DNA of 64,000 nucleotides from assembly GCA_045110285.1 (NCBI GenBank), contig JBGCGA010000017.1:6773-70772 (forward strand), written 5' to 3'. The position numbers were made by a program, and so were the translations under genes. How positions within the stretch are numbered: the stretch's first letter is position 1; the number at the start of each line of letters is the position of its first letter. Of this stretch, positions 34,501 through 43,390 are shown one piece after another. This stretch comes from Putridiphycobacter sp045110285. Lineage in GTDB: Bacteria > Bacteroidota > Bacteroidia > Flavobacteriales_D > Crocinitomicaceae. The notes beneath the pieces were generated by a model. It saw only the letters and a program-made list of their open reading frames with translations, was not told the DNA's origin and did not search any database.

Positions 34501-37500
34501 CCTTCCAATTGATGTTAGTTTAACTGGTAATGATCCTAGTTGTTATGATTTATGTGATGGTGATATCACAGTAGCAGCCGCAAATAGTTCTGGGTTCTCT
34601 TATGTTTGGACCCCAGGAATAATTGTGGGTCAGGGAACAGATTTTGCAACAGACTTGTGTGCAAACGTTAATTACGTAGTTGAAGTGACTGATCAGAACG
34701 GTTGTGTTGAAAAAGACTCTTTAACTTTAAATGATGTTCCAGAATATGATATATCCTCCGTAATAAACGATATTACATGCTTTGGTGACAATGACGGATC
34801 AATTACAGTGACAGTAAACAGTGGTGGAACCGGAATATTGTACAATTTTAATTGGGTTTCACTTTCTGGTGATCCTTTCACTGGTCAGGGAACCAATGGG
34901 ATTTCAGATTTATTAGCGGGTGATTATTCAGTAACAATTTCTGATGCATTTTCTTGCGACACTACTGTGAATTTCACAGTAAATAGTCCAATGGACCTTG
35001 AAGTCAATACTACTGATATTGTACAAATATCATGTTTTGGACTCTGTGATGCGCAAATTTCTGTATTGCCTTCAGGTGGTAATCCAGGATATACCTACGA
35101 ATGGATAGATGTTGCCAACGGGTTGGTTGTATCTAATGATTCGATCATTCAAAACTTGTGTGCTGGGGATTACTATGTGAGAGCTACAGACACTAAAGGG
35201 TGCAAAGATTCTAGTGGGGTTATAACAATTGTTGAGCCACCACCACTTACTGTTAATGCAAGTGCAACTGACATTACTTGTAATGGAATATGTGACGGAA
35301 CCGCACAAGTGACCGTTGGAGGCGGTAGTCCAGTCTATTCCTATCAATGGACAAACATTGCAAATGCTACAAATGTCGGAAGTGGACCAACTTTGTCAGG
35401 GTTATGTCCTGGAGAATTTCAAATTATTATCACTGATGGAACAGGATGCGAAACTGTACCAGATACGGTAGAAGTTTCTGATGTACTCGCATTTGCTTTG
35501 ACAATAACTGGTACTGATCCGAACTGTCCTAGTATTTGTAATGGAGTAATTGCTGGCAATGTTACTAATGGAACCGCTCCATTCACTTGGTCTCCAAGTC
35601 CTACTTCAGGTCAAAACACTAGCAGTTCAAATTACAATAATTTATGTGAAGGCTTATACACCATTTCGGTAGAAGATAACTTGGGTTGTATTGTTCAAGA
35701 TACAATTACTTTAAATAGTCCACTACCTTTCGACATATCAGTTACACAAGTTAATTTGCAATGTTTCGGTGACAATTCAGGAAGCATTTCACTTACTGTT
35801 AATAGCGGTGGAACTGGAGGTCCTTACACTTTCAATTGGCTACCAGCTGGTTTAATTGGATCTGGAACTAATTCTGTGTCAAGTCTGATTGCAGGTAATT
35901 ATCAGGTTACAGTGAGTGATGGTACGTGTGATACTACTTTACTATTCACAATTACTCAGCCTGAAGAATTACTAGTAGACGCAAGTGTAATCAGTCAATC
36001 ATTGTGTGCCACGAATTGTGAAGGTTCAGCACAAGTGACAATTTCAGGTGGCGCTCCAAACTATAGCATTTCTTGGAATGATCCGTTAATGCAAATCACC
36101 AATGTAATCGCTGATCTTTGCCCAAATACATACATAGTAACTGTAACGGACGACAATTTATGTATGAAAACAGATAGCGTTATAATTACTGAACCGAATG
36201 GCTTTACATTTGTTGTAAATACAACAGATGTAGATTGCAATGGAGCTTGTAACGGCTCTGCTACAATAGGTATGATAGCCGGTGGAACACCTTCTTACTC
36301 TGTTCAATGGAATGATCCTAGTAATCAGACTTCTTTATCAGCCTCAAATTTGTGCGCCGGAACATACCAAGCAACCATAACAGATGACAATAATTGCGAT
36401 ACGATTATTACCGTTGTCATTTCAGAGCCACCAGCAATTTCATTTACAACTTCTGTTACACAAAGCTCATGTTTTGGATCCTGCAGTGGTGAAGTCTCAG
36501 CAAGTGCTTCAGGAGGCACTGGTCCTTACCATATCATTTGGTATAATGTTAATTCTACAGTTGCAATTGGAACGGATGCAACAATCAGTAACCTATGTCC
36601 TGGAAGTTATTATGCCGAAGTTGAAGATGCGAATTTATGTACAGTGAGAACAGATACATTGGAAGTTACTGAACTTCAAGAAATAATTATAAGCCCAACC
36701 AGTGTTACAGATGCATCTTGTGGACTAGCAGACGGTGCAATTACAATAGCCGCGTCTGGAGGAGACGGAACTTACAATTTTGATTGGAATCCAGGAACAG
36801 TCGTAGGTCAAGGCACTACCACAATAAGTCAGCTAACCGGCGGCTTGTATCAAATAATAGTGACAGATGGAAACAATTGCTCCGATTCTCTCTCTATACC
36901 AATTAATAGCGGTGCTTTAGAAGTGTTAACAATTACAAGTACGGATGCTACATGTTTTGGTTTGGCAGACGGAACCGCAAATGTTAACTTTATATGTTTA
37001 GAGCCAAATTGCAGTATTGAATGGTCTGATGTCAGTGGAAATGCTTTAGGAACTAATAATGTCGTGAATGGTTTACTAGCAGGTGTTTACTACGTAGAAG
37101 TCACCAATGGTTTAGGATGTACAGTAATTGATTCGATTGTTGTAAGTGAGCCCAATGAAATAGATGGGCAAATTAGCTCCACTGATATTGCATGTGGAGG
37201 CACTAATACCGGAACAGCACTAGTTTCCAGTACCTCGAGTAATCTGATTTTTGATTGGACACCAAGTCCAAACGGAGGACAAGGTACCAATGCTGTATCT
37301 GGACTTTCTGCTGGAATTTGGATTGTTGAGGTATCTGATGTTAACGGTTGTGCAATTACATTGTCAACAAATGTGTCAGAACCCGATCCAATTGTTATTG
37401 ACAACATCTCGGCCAGTGACATTTCGTGTAGTGGATTTGTGGACGGTTCCGTGTCAGTTTCTGCTCATGGAGGTACACAAAATTTGGTTTATGAGTGGTT

Positions 37501-40500
37501 TGAATGTGGTTCTGGTATTCCTGCAGGAAACGGCACGCTCGTCACCGGTCTAAGTCCAGGAGATTATTTTGTCGTGATAACAGATGGCAATAACTGTACA
37601 TTAAATTCTATTTGTGTTACAATTGGGGATAAAGATCCTATTTCAACAATAAATACTGCAACAAGTGCGAGCTGCTATGGCCTCTGTAATGGAGTAATAG
37701 TGACCATTCCAAGCGGAGGTGACGGTACTTATTTTTATCAATGGAAGGACAATAACCAAGTCAATATTGCTGGACAAGTAAATGATACAATTAATAATTT
37801 GTGTCAGGGAAACTACCATGTCGAAATTACAGATGGAAGTGGTTGCTCAGCATCATTTGGGCCTATTGATCTCACTCAGCCAAGTTTACCATGGGATATT
37901 GCAATTTCGCCAACTGATGTGTCTTGTTTCGGCGAATGTGATGGGTCAGGAGTAATCACTGTAAATGCCGGAAATACCGCACCATATAACTATAGTTGGA
38001 ACGACCCAAACAATCAGGCTATTAACGAAGCTATCAATTTATGTGCTGGCACATATGAAGTAATAATTACCGATCAAATTAATTGCGATACTACTGTGAC
38101 AGTTCTTATTAGCGAACCTGCAGAAATATTAGCAAATCCAACACAAACAAATATACTTTGTGCTAATGAATGCAGTGGTGAAATAACTTTGGCACCTTCA
38201 GGAGGGCAATCTCCATATGATGTTAATTGGTCAAATGGTGACATGGGATTGATAGCCAGTAATATATGTGCAGGACCAATAACAGCAAACATACTAGATG
38301 CTGCAGGTTGTGCTTCAGAATCCATTTTCGTGATTACAGAGCCTGTTAGTTCAATGACTATAGTTTCTAGTTTCCAAAATATTTCTCAATGCAACGAATG
38401 TAACGGAAGTGCTACAGTAAACGTTTCAGGTGGAACTTTACCTTATACTTTTGTTTGGAGCGAAGCAAGTGCTACAGGGCAAGGAACAAACAATGTATCA
38501 GACTTATGTTCTGGTTTTATAAGCGTAACTATAACAGATGCGAATGGATGCGAAATAATTGAGTCTTTTTTAATTGGAGATGCTGACGGAGATAGTTTTG
38601 TTTTGAATAACTCTGACGCTTCCTGCTTTGATATATGTGACGGATCAGCAACCATTGCGCCAACTTGTACAGCTCCAGCCTGCACTCAAGCATGGTATAA
38701 TGCTGCATCTGGGGTGCAACTTATTGAGACGGGAACAACAATATCTAATTTGTGCCAAGGTGACTATATAGTAGAGTTAACAAACGGTCTAGGTTGTGTT
38801 TCCGGAGATACATTTACAATAAATTCTCCGGATGAAATATTGATAGATGCGAATATAACAGATGTCACATGCTCGGGCGATTCAGACGGCACAGTATCAG
38901 CAACAGTTACTGGTGGATCCGGAGCAGGATATTCTTACTCATGGATTCCAATACCGGCAAATGGAAATGGAAGCCCGTTTGCAACAGGCCTTACAAGCGG
39001 TACTATTTCACTAATTGTTACAGATGGAACAAACTGTATAGCACAAGATTCTTATGCTATTATAGATACGACTCCTATAACCTTAACCACAGCTTCTAAC
39101 AATGTTTTATGTAATGGCTTTTGTAATGGTAATATTACAGTAACTGCTTCAGGAGGATATGGGAACTATACATACCAGTGGTTTGAAAGCGGTTTAGCGG
39201 TGTTAGGACAAACCAGTGCAACTGTTTTTAATTTATGCCCAGGAAGCTATAATGTGCAGGTTACTGATGAAAATGGATGTACTGAAACCCTTGGAACGCC
39301 AATCATAATTACTGAACCTACTCAGGTAGGGGCAACCATAAGCGATACTGATATTTCGTGTTTTGGATTATGTGATGGTACTGCCACAGTAGTTGGCTCT
39401 GGAGGCCAATTTCCATACACTTATAACTGGTTTAATGGGTCTAATGTCTTAATAAATCAAACGAGTACAGTCGCTACTTCTTTGTGCGCAGACAATTATT
39501 TTGCTATCATTACTGATAATAATAATTGCTCGGTTACCACCTCCTTGGCAAATGTTACCGAACCAGCAGAATTAGAATATACAATTACTCAGACTGGAAT
39601 TGACTGTTTTGAAAATTGTAATGGTTCTGCTCAAATTGCTGTTATAGGGGGCGTCCTCAATTACACTTACGAATGGAAAAACACAGGAACAAACTTAATA
39701 GTCGGAACAAATGACAGCATCAATAATCTATGTTCAGGTAGTTATAGTGTTGAAGTAGTTGATTTTAATGGTTGTTCAACTGGAGTTGAAGACGTGAACA
39801 TCATAAGTCCAACTGAGATAGATATTCAAGTTTTTGCGAATAATGCTGAATGTAATGTACCTTCCGGGAGCGCTACCACTCAAGTGACAGGAGGAATTCC
39901 AGGGTATTCATATGAATGGCTAGATGAAAATGAAAATGTAATAGTTGGTGAAACAAATGACGATTTACAAAATGTGTTTGCAGGAATTTATCATGTGGTG
40001 GTTACTGACGCTAATGGTTGCGACGACACCATTCAATTTGTAATTGACGAAAGCCCAAGCACAACCATACAATTTGATGCTGTTATTAATCCAACATGTT
40101 TTGGAGCAAGTGACGGCAGCATAGAGATTACTATAGTTGGTAATAATACACCTTTAAATTTCTTATGGAATCCAGGCGGAACCGTTGCGGAGGACCCAAC
40201 AAACCTTTCTGCCGGAACTTATACATTAACGGTAACTGATGCACTTGGCTGTATATCGATATACGATACAGTATTAATTGAACCAACAGAGCTCAATCAA
40301 AGTCCAACCATCACAGATCCACTTTGTGGTGAATGCGACGGAGCAGTTTCAGTTGCAGTGACGGGTGGATCGTCACCGTACAATTACACTTGGAACACTG
40401 GTGCAATGGTTAATAACATTCAAAATTTGTGTGGAGGAATATACCAACTTACGGTTGAAGATGATAATGGTTGTGTAAATACCGTACCTTATGCAGTTGG

Positions 40501-42445
40501 AAATTCAGCAGCAGTATCTGCTGAAGCAGTGGTCACGCCAATTTCATGTTTTAATTCATGCGACGGAGAAATAACCGTAAATATATTAACTGGAACTGCA
40601 CCATACACTGTCACTTGGTTAGATGATGGCTTTACAGGATTAACAAAACAAAACCTTTGCGCCGACACGTATTTTATTGAAGTTGTAGACAATGAAGGAT
40701 GCGTTTTCCCCCTTGTAGTTGATCTTGTAAATCCCAATGAAATAACAGCAGTACCAACAATGGTTTTACCCAACTGTGGGGCAACTGACGGTCAAATTTC
40801 TGTAACAACTCAAGGCGGTGTTTTACCACACGCTTACTCATGGAATTTCCCGCCATCAAACACCTCAACAGTATCGAATATTGGAGCAGGTATATACATT
40901 CTTACTGTTACTGACGATAATGGAACAGGATGTAGTCAAGATTTTACATTTAATCTAAGCAATATCACCGTGCCACAAGTGCTTTTAACAAAATCAGATA
41001 TTGACTGCAACGGAAATTGTAACGGTGAAATTTCGTCGGTAACTTCAGGAGGTACCCCGAATTATACATATCAATGGTTTGAAGGAGATGGATCTTTGTT
41101 AGTCGGAGAAATTAACGATAATATCATTGGTTTGTGCGCTGGTAGCTATTCTATTGAAGTAACTGATGCAAATGGTTGCATTGCTTATGCAACAGAAGAA
41201 ATAACAGAACCGACTGCCATTAGTTTTAACTCGCCAAATGTTAACCCAGTTGCATGCTTTGGCGATTGCGACGGGAGCATTTTCACTAATAGCTTTGGTG
41301 GCACACTTCCGTATTCTTATGTTTGGGATGATGCTGGTGGGCAAACAAATGCCAATGCAATAAATTTATGTGATGGCGTATACACTTTAACTTTGACTGA
41401 TGGCAATGGTTGTCAAGCCACAATAATCGACAGTATTGTAGAACCAGAATTATTAACCATTACTGTTGATAGTGTTACAGCAGCAAAATGTAAAGAAACC
41501 CTTGATGGCGATATTCAAGCTACAATATCAGGAGGGACATTAAATTACACTATTAACTGGGTGAGCTTTACAGGGCAAACTTATAGTACAGAAGACATTA
41601 CGGGTGCTTTACCAATGGCGTATTATTTAACCGTTTCTGATGCAAATGGATGTATTGCTCAAGATACTGCAATAATTGATACGACGGTAGTTGTATTTGT
41701 TGATGCGGGACTAGACACAACCATTTGTTTTGATGAGGAAGCTTCCCTAATCGCTGTTTCAAATCAATTGGCTGCAGACTACACTTGGTTTGACATATCT
41801 TCTAATCAAATTAGCGATACTAATATTTACATCACAGGACCTTTAGTAGATGGGATTTATACCTACACAGCTAAGGCAACTTTTGATGGTTGTGATGATT
41901 TTGATTCTGTGCAAGTTTTTGTTAATTCTGATCTAGTTGTTGATGCAGGGCCTGATATAGAACTGAAACTAAATCAAGACGGGGTAATTGGTGGTAATCC
42001 AACTTCACCTACTTCTGGTCAATATATTTGGACACCAAGTAGTTTTCTGTCCGATACTGCTGCAAGTAACCCTACAGTTGTCTCGCCAGACGAAGATATT
42101 TGGTATTACTTAGAGTTTATAGATTCACTAGGATGTAGAGCGTTTGATAGTGCGTTTGTAGAGGTTGTGCCAGATATATGGGTACCAGAAGGAATTTCAC
42201 CAGATGGAGACAGTAAAAATGACATCTGGATTCTTGAATTTAATGAAGATTTTCCTAATCTTGAAGTATCGGTTTACAACCGTTGGGGAGAATTATTATT
42301 TTACGATAATACGGGTTACACTATTCCTTGGGACGGAACATATAATGGTAAAACATTGCCAGTTGGTACGTACTATTATGTTGTTGAATTAAATTCTGAG
42401 CTTTACCCAGAACCTTTTGTTGGACCATTAACCATTATGAGATAA
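31550..42445 (+). CDS. Giant SprB-like adhesin with about 39 SprB-type repeats and T9SS type B domain
   Basis: About 3631 residues from the ATG at 31550; an in-frame TTG at 31532 would add six. Signal peptide, then residues about 20-230 (starting near LYWIGNTGDWSNRLNW) form a beta-rich head domain. From about residue 255 to 3380 there are roughly 39 repeats of 75-90 residues with consensus C-x-G-x-CDG-x(7)-GG-x2-PY-x-Y-x-W ... LC-x-G-x-Y-x-V-x-VTD-x-NGC, the SprB repeat. The end (about 3380-3631) holds two PKD-like segments and the type B sorting domain (WVPEGISPDGDSKNDIWILEF, NRWGELLFYDN, PVGTYYYVVEL). In gliding Flavobacterium, SprB is the moving cell-surface adhesin; a role in gliding or attachment is inferred. 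The next gene is a PorP/SprF partner overlapping by one base. Confidence 0.93.
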   Translation: MTLRVLIPIFIFFFSTNLVAKDLYWIGNTGDWSNRLNWSLSSGGTAANQIPSSSDDVIFDENSFDEKNQTVSFSTVSVNSITVTSNQYPVFRGEKITIHTEISFLKMLAFQSTIELVSSKSIIGSINTGGYILGGDFSIQSGVWVITNDLILADNYTFSASCEKLTAKSKTLKAGAIMFDAVKLNLSDSEIGVIRKIDLSKAVKMGGNPTVSASDQMIDTDIELGDWSSSTVSTKATCGNVTVTAAITSNYNGSDISCSNACDAEVTVTVTSTSLGPFGYSLNNQSGPFQTSNILTGVCAGNQTVWVIDSSQTTVGTNKLTCSDIINPNQPLALSYSLDSLTNPTCPDLCNGTAGITVNTLTGTGMKTVTWGNGESGQFPVQLCTGSNLFTISDVNGCTLDASIEINSPVAILYDLSVSELTCNGDSDAEIIISNESGGNGGPYTFNFSPAPTSGQGTVNGIGFSSGNIVVTVSDVDGCQQDSIVIISDPPVFLAGTADAMDLTCFGICNGQISAVPSGGIAGYTYEWFDNGSGLSTGITDSIATGLCTGDYFVVITDANGCAKTSAVVTISEPLPFALNTSKTDVACLDSCTGIVSASPAGGTPGYNYSWVDISDNSVIGSAPSISDLCAGFYEITVTDSENCVSVPDTLEVLNGLPLDIVFNSVNPDCYNLCDGEITAVPTNQTGFLYSWSNGGNMATISNLCVDGTYIVTVTSDSGCVAIDSFSFTAPVLYDIVINQNDLLCFGDGDGNIAVDVIEGGNGPVFSYDWTVVSSPTDAINGDFTDSIFGLTAQSYELTITDGPGACDTTLSFTITSPPELTITAVDIQSLDCQSICDGQASALPVGGLPPYSFEWFDNATGLPIGTADSIAMNLCEGNYFVVVTDGNNCSATSAVVAINSPPPLTLNLSKIDLVCIDICDGEASSVVTGGTLNYSYSWTNLTTMTNVGNTPSLTALCPGEYELTVVDANNCPPVIDTVTVLNALPIDVSLTGNDPSCYDLCDGDITVAAANSSGFSYVWTPGIIVGQGTDFATDLCANVNYVVEVTDQNGCVEKDSLTLNDVPEYDISSVINDITCFGDNDGSITVTVNSGGTGILYNFNWVSLSGDPFTGQGTNGISDLLAGDYSVTISDAFSCDTTVNFTVNSPMDLEVNTTDIVQISCFGLCDAQISVLPSGGNPGYTYEWIDVANGLVVSNDSIIQNLCAGDYYVRATDTKGCKDSSGVITIVEPPPLTVNASATDITCNGICDGTAQVTVGGGSPVYSYQWTNIANATNVGSGPTLSGLCPGEFQIIITDGTGCETVPDTVEVSDVLAFALTITGTDPNCPSICNGVIAGNVTNGTAPFTWSPSPTSGQNTSSSNYNNLCEGLYTISVEDNLGCIVQDTITLNSPLPFDISVTQVNLQCFGDNSGSISLTVNSGGTGGPYTFNWLPAGLIGSGTNSVSSLIAGNYQVTVSDGTCDTTLLFTITQPEELLVDASVISQSLCATNCEGSAQVTISGGAPNYSISWNDPLMQITNVIADLCPNTYIVTVTDDNLCMKTDSVIITEPNGFTFVVNTTDVDCNGACNGSATIGMIAGGTPSYSVQWNDPSNQTSLSASNLCAGTYQATITDDNNCDTIITVVISEPPAISFTTSVTQSSCFGSCSGEVSASASGGTGPYHIIWYNVNSTVAIGTDATISNLCPGSYYAEVEDANLCTVRTDTLEVTELQEIIISPTSVTDASCGLADGAITIAASGGDGTYNFDWNPGTVVGQGTTTISQLTGGLYQIIVTDGNNCSDSLSIPINSGALEVLTITSTDATCFGLADGTANVNFICLEPNCSIEWSDVSGNALGTNNVVNGLLAGVYYVEVTNGLGCTVIDSIVVSEPNEIDGQISSTDIACGGTNTGTALVSSTSSNLIFDWTPSPNGGQGTNAVSGLSAGIWIVEVSDVNGCAITLSTNVSEPDPIVIDNISASDISCSGFVDGSVSVSAHGGTQNLVYEWFECGSGIPAGNGTLVTGLSPGDYFVVITDGNNCTLNSICVTIGDKDPISTINTATSASCYGLCNGVIVTIPSGGDGTYFYQWKDNNQVNIAGQVNDTINNLCQGNYHVEITDGSGCSASFGPIDLTQPSLPWDIAISPTDVSCFGECDGSGVITVNAGNTAPYNYSWNDPNNQAINEAINLCAGTYEVIITDQINCDTTVTVLISEPAEILANPTQTNILCANECSGEITLAPSGGQSPYDVNWSNGDMGLIASNICAGPITANILDAAGCASESIFVITEPVSSMTIVSSFQNISQCNECNGSATVNVSGGTLPYTFVWSEASATGQGTNNVSDLCSGFISVTITDANGCEIIESFLIGDADGDSFVLNNSDASCFDICDGSATIAPTCTAPACTQAWYNAASGVQLIETGTTISNLCQGDYIVELTNGLGCVSGDTFTINSPDEILIDANITDVTCSGDSDGTVSATVTGGSGAGYSYSWIPIPANGNGSPFATGLTSGTISLIVTDGTNCIAQDSYAIIDTTPITLTTASNNVLCNGFCNGNITVTASGGYGNYTYQWFESGLAVLGQTSATVFNLCPGSYNVQVTDENGCTETLGTPIIITEPTQVGATISDTDISCFGLCDGTATVVGSGGQFPYTYNWFNGSNVLINQTSTVATSLCADNYFAIITDNNNCSVTTSLANVTEPAELEYTITQTGIDCFENCNGSAQIAVIGGVLNYTYEWKNTGTNLIVGTNDSINNLCSGSYSVEVVDFNGCSTGVEDVNIISPTEIDIQVFANNAECNVPSGSATTQVTGGIPGYSYEWLDENENVIVGETNDDLQNVFAGIYHVVVTDANGCDDTIQFVIDESPSTTIQFDAVINPTCFGASDGSIEITIVGNNTPLNFLWNPGGTVAEDPTNLSAGTYTLTVTDALGCISIYDTVLIEPTELNQSPTITDPLCGECDGAVSVAVTGGSSPYNYTWNTGAMVNNIQNLCGGIYQLTVEDDNGCVNTVPYAVGNSAAVSAEAVVTPISCFNSCDGEITVNILTGTAPYTVTWLDDGFTGLTKQNLCADTYFIEVVDNEGCVFPLVVDLVNPNEITAVPTMVLPNCGATDGQISVTTQGGVLPHAYSWNFPPSNTSTVSNIGAGIYILTVTDDNGTGCSQDFTFNLSNITVPQVLLTKSDIDCNGNCNGEISSVTSGGTPNYTYQWFEGDGSLLVGEINDNIIGLCAGSYSIEVTDANGCIAYATEEITEPTAISFNSPNVNPVACFGDCDGSIFTNSFGGTLPYSYVWDDAGGQTNANAINLCDGVYTLTLTDGNGCQATIIDSIVEPELLTITVDSVTAAKCKETLDGDIQATISGGTLNYTINWVSFTGQTYSTEDITGALPMAYYLTVSDANGCIAQDTAIIDTTVVVFVDAGLDTTICFDEEASLIAVSNQLAADYTWFDISSNQISDTNIYITGPLVDGIYTYTAKATFDGCDDFDSVQVFVNSDLVVDAGPDIELKLNQDGVIGGNPTSPTSGQYIWTPSSFLSDTAASNPTVVSPDEDIWYYLEFIDSLGCRAFDSAFVEVVPDIWVPEGISPDGDSKNDIWILEFNEDFPNLEVSVYNRWGELLFYDNTGYTIPWDGTYNGKTLPVGTYYYVVELNSELYPEPFVGPLTIMR
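33062..36004 (+). repeat. Higher-order repeat: three copies of a four-unit block (about 980 bp each)
   Basis: Anchored on the first Cys codon of each block, the copies start at 33062, 34046 and 35033 and end before 36005 (984, 987 and 972 bp). Within each block the units come in the same order: A (EWFDNGSG / EWFDNATG / EWIDVANG), B (ending DTLEVL / DTVTVL / DTVEVS), C (NPDCYNLCDG / DPSCYDLCDG / DPNCPSICNG, ending DI), and D (CFGDGDG / CFGDNDG / CFGDNSG, then VNSGG and CDTT). This points to duplication of a roughly 1-kb segment. Confidence 0.75.
36236..39604 (+). repeat. Probable second higher-order repeat: two copies of a seven-unit block (about 1685 bp)
   Basis: Anchor Cys codons at 36236, 37925 and 39605 give spans of 1689 and 1680 bp. 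Matching units in the same order include WNDPSNQ/WNDPNNQ, then later the unusual extra-Cys unit (FICLEPNC / PTCTAPAC) with EVTNGLGC/ELTNGLGC, and YEWFECG/YQWFESG. Similarity is weaker than in the four-unit block, so this is less certain. Confidence 0.5.
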
Positions 42446-43359
42446 TGAGATTAATATTAGCAATAGCGATTCTTTTTGTTTCTGTTTCAGCTTTCGGGCA
42501 GCAACTGCCTCAGCAATCACAATACATGTTTAATCAATATGCCATTAACCCAGCTTATGCGGGCGTTAAAGATCATTGGCAAACTGTAATGAACAGTAGG
42601 TACCAGTGGGTAGGAATAGTAGACGCACCTAGAACAGTAACTTTAACGGCGCATGGCCCGTTTAAAAATCAAAAAATGGCGGTTGGTGGTATGGTATATA
42701 ATGATATCGTTGGTCCAACTCGACGACTTGGTTTTCAAGGTTCTTATTCATATCATATTAAGTTAAGTAAATCAATAAAATTATCGTTGGCTGCTTCTTT
42801 AGGCTTTAATCAATGGCTAGTAGACACAGATAAAATTGCAGTTGTACATGAAGATGATCCTTTTTTTACCAATGGATTAATTAAATCGTTTAGCCCTGAT
42901 GCTAAGTTTGCATTTTACCTTTATCACAAAAATTGGTTTTTCGCAGGCTCTTCGCCTCAATTACTTCGTAATAGGCTTAAATTCAATGATGTTTCAGAAA
43001 TCTCTAATAGTTATTTAGAGAACCATTTTTATATCAATGGCGGTTATACTTTTAATTTAGGCAGTAACTTTTCTTTAATGCCGACAGCCCTCATTAAATA
43101 TGTGAGAGCTGCACCGGTTAAAGTTGATATAAATGTAACTGCAACATTTAAAGAAACAGTATGGCTAGGGATCGGATATAGAACGCAAGATGCCATAGTG
43201 GCAATGTTGGGATACAACCATAAAGATAATCTTCAGTTTGGATACTCATTCGACTATTCAGCAACAAATTTACAAGCTTTTAATGCTGGAACTCACGAAC
43301 TGTTTTTCGCAATCAAATTTGGCTCTATCAGTCAACCTGAAGTCGATAGAGAAGAGTAA
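42445..43359 (+). CDS. PorP/SprF-family T9SS outer-membrane protein (pair 2, partner of the giant adhesin)
   Basis: A 304-residue barrel with signal peptide (ends SAFGQQ) and the family motif PQQSQYMFNQYAINPAYAG. Later strands include RYQWVGIVDAPRTVTLTAHG, RRLGFQGSYSYHI, FYINGGYTFNLGSNF and FGYSFDYSATNL. Its ATG shares one base with the adhesin TAA (TAATG), so it is almost certainly translationally coupled, matching the sprB-sprF gene order of Flavobacterium. Its role is likely the secretion or surface anchoring of the adhesin. moaA follows after 26 bp, with a hairpin between them. Confidence 0.93.
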   Translation: MRLILAIAILFVSVSAFGQQLPQQSQYMFNQYAINPAYAGVKDHWQTVMNSRYQWVGIVDAPRTVTLTAHGPFKNQKMAVGGMVYNDIVGPTRRLGFQGSYSYHIKLSKSIKLSLAASLGFNQWLVDTDKIAVVHEDDPFFTNGLIKSFSPDAKFAFYLYHKNWFFAGSSPQLLRNRLKFNDVSEISNSYLENHFYINGGYTFNLGSNFSLMPTALIKYVRAAPVKVDINVTATFKETVWLGIGYRTQDAIVAMLGYNHKDNLQFGYSFDYSATNLQAFNAGTHELFFAIKFGSISQPEVDREE

Positions 43360-43370
43360 TAAACAGCTTA

Positions 43371-43390
43371 ATCAAAACAGCTATTTTGAT
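43371..43390 (+). promoter_or_regulatory. Hairpin overlapping the moaA start
   Basis: ATCAAAA and TTTTGAT form a 7-bp perfect stem around a 6-base loop. The likely TTG start of moaA (43386-43388) lies in the 3' arm. There is no T-run, so it is not a normal terminator; it could restrain translation of moaA on a transcript coming from the adhesin genes. Confidence 0.35.

Larger units (their letters stand above)
32310..41690 (+). repeat. SprB-type repeat array within the adhesin gene (about 39 units of 225-270 bp)
   Basis: Tandem protein-level repeats counted from the Cys-x3-Cys (or Cys-x2-Cys) plus D/N-G motif that opens each unit. Units differ enough that the DNA is not a simple tandem repeat. 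Two kinds are visible: those with a paired Cys (for example CFGICNG, CDGICDG-like) and those with a single Cys followed by Gly-Asp (CFGDGDG, CFGDNDG, CNGDSDA). The counts come from reading the translation and could be off by one or two. Confidence 0.8.

Noticed and set aside
37090..37422. 110-codon open frame antisense to the giant adhesin gene
   Set aside because: It is a by-product of Thr/Ser/Gly-rich codons in the sense strand; its composition is unlike a real protein and the sense frame is clearly coding.
32310..41690. Possible CRISPR array or non-coding tandem repeat
   Set aside because: The repetition is at the protein level with variable DNA and unit lengths of 225-270 bp inside a single open frame; no short identical direct repeats with unique spacers.
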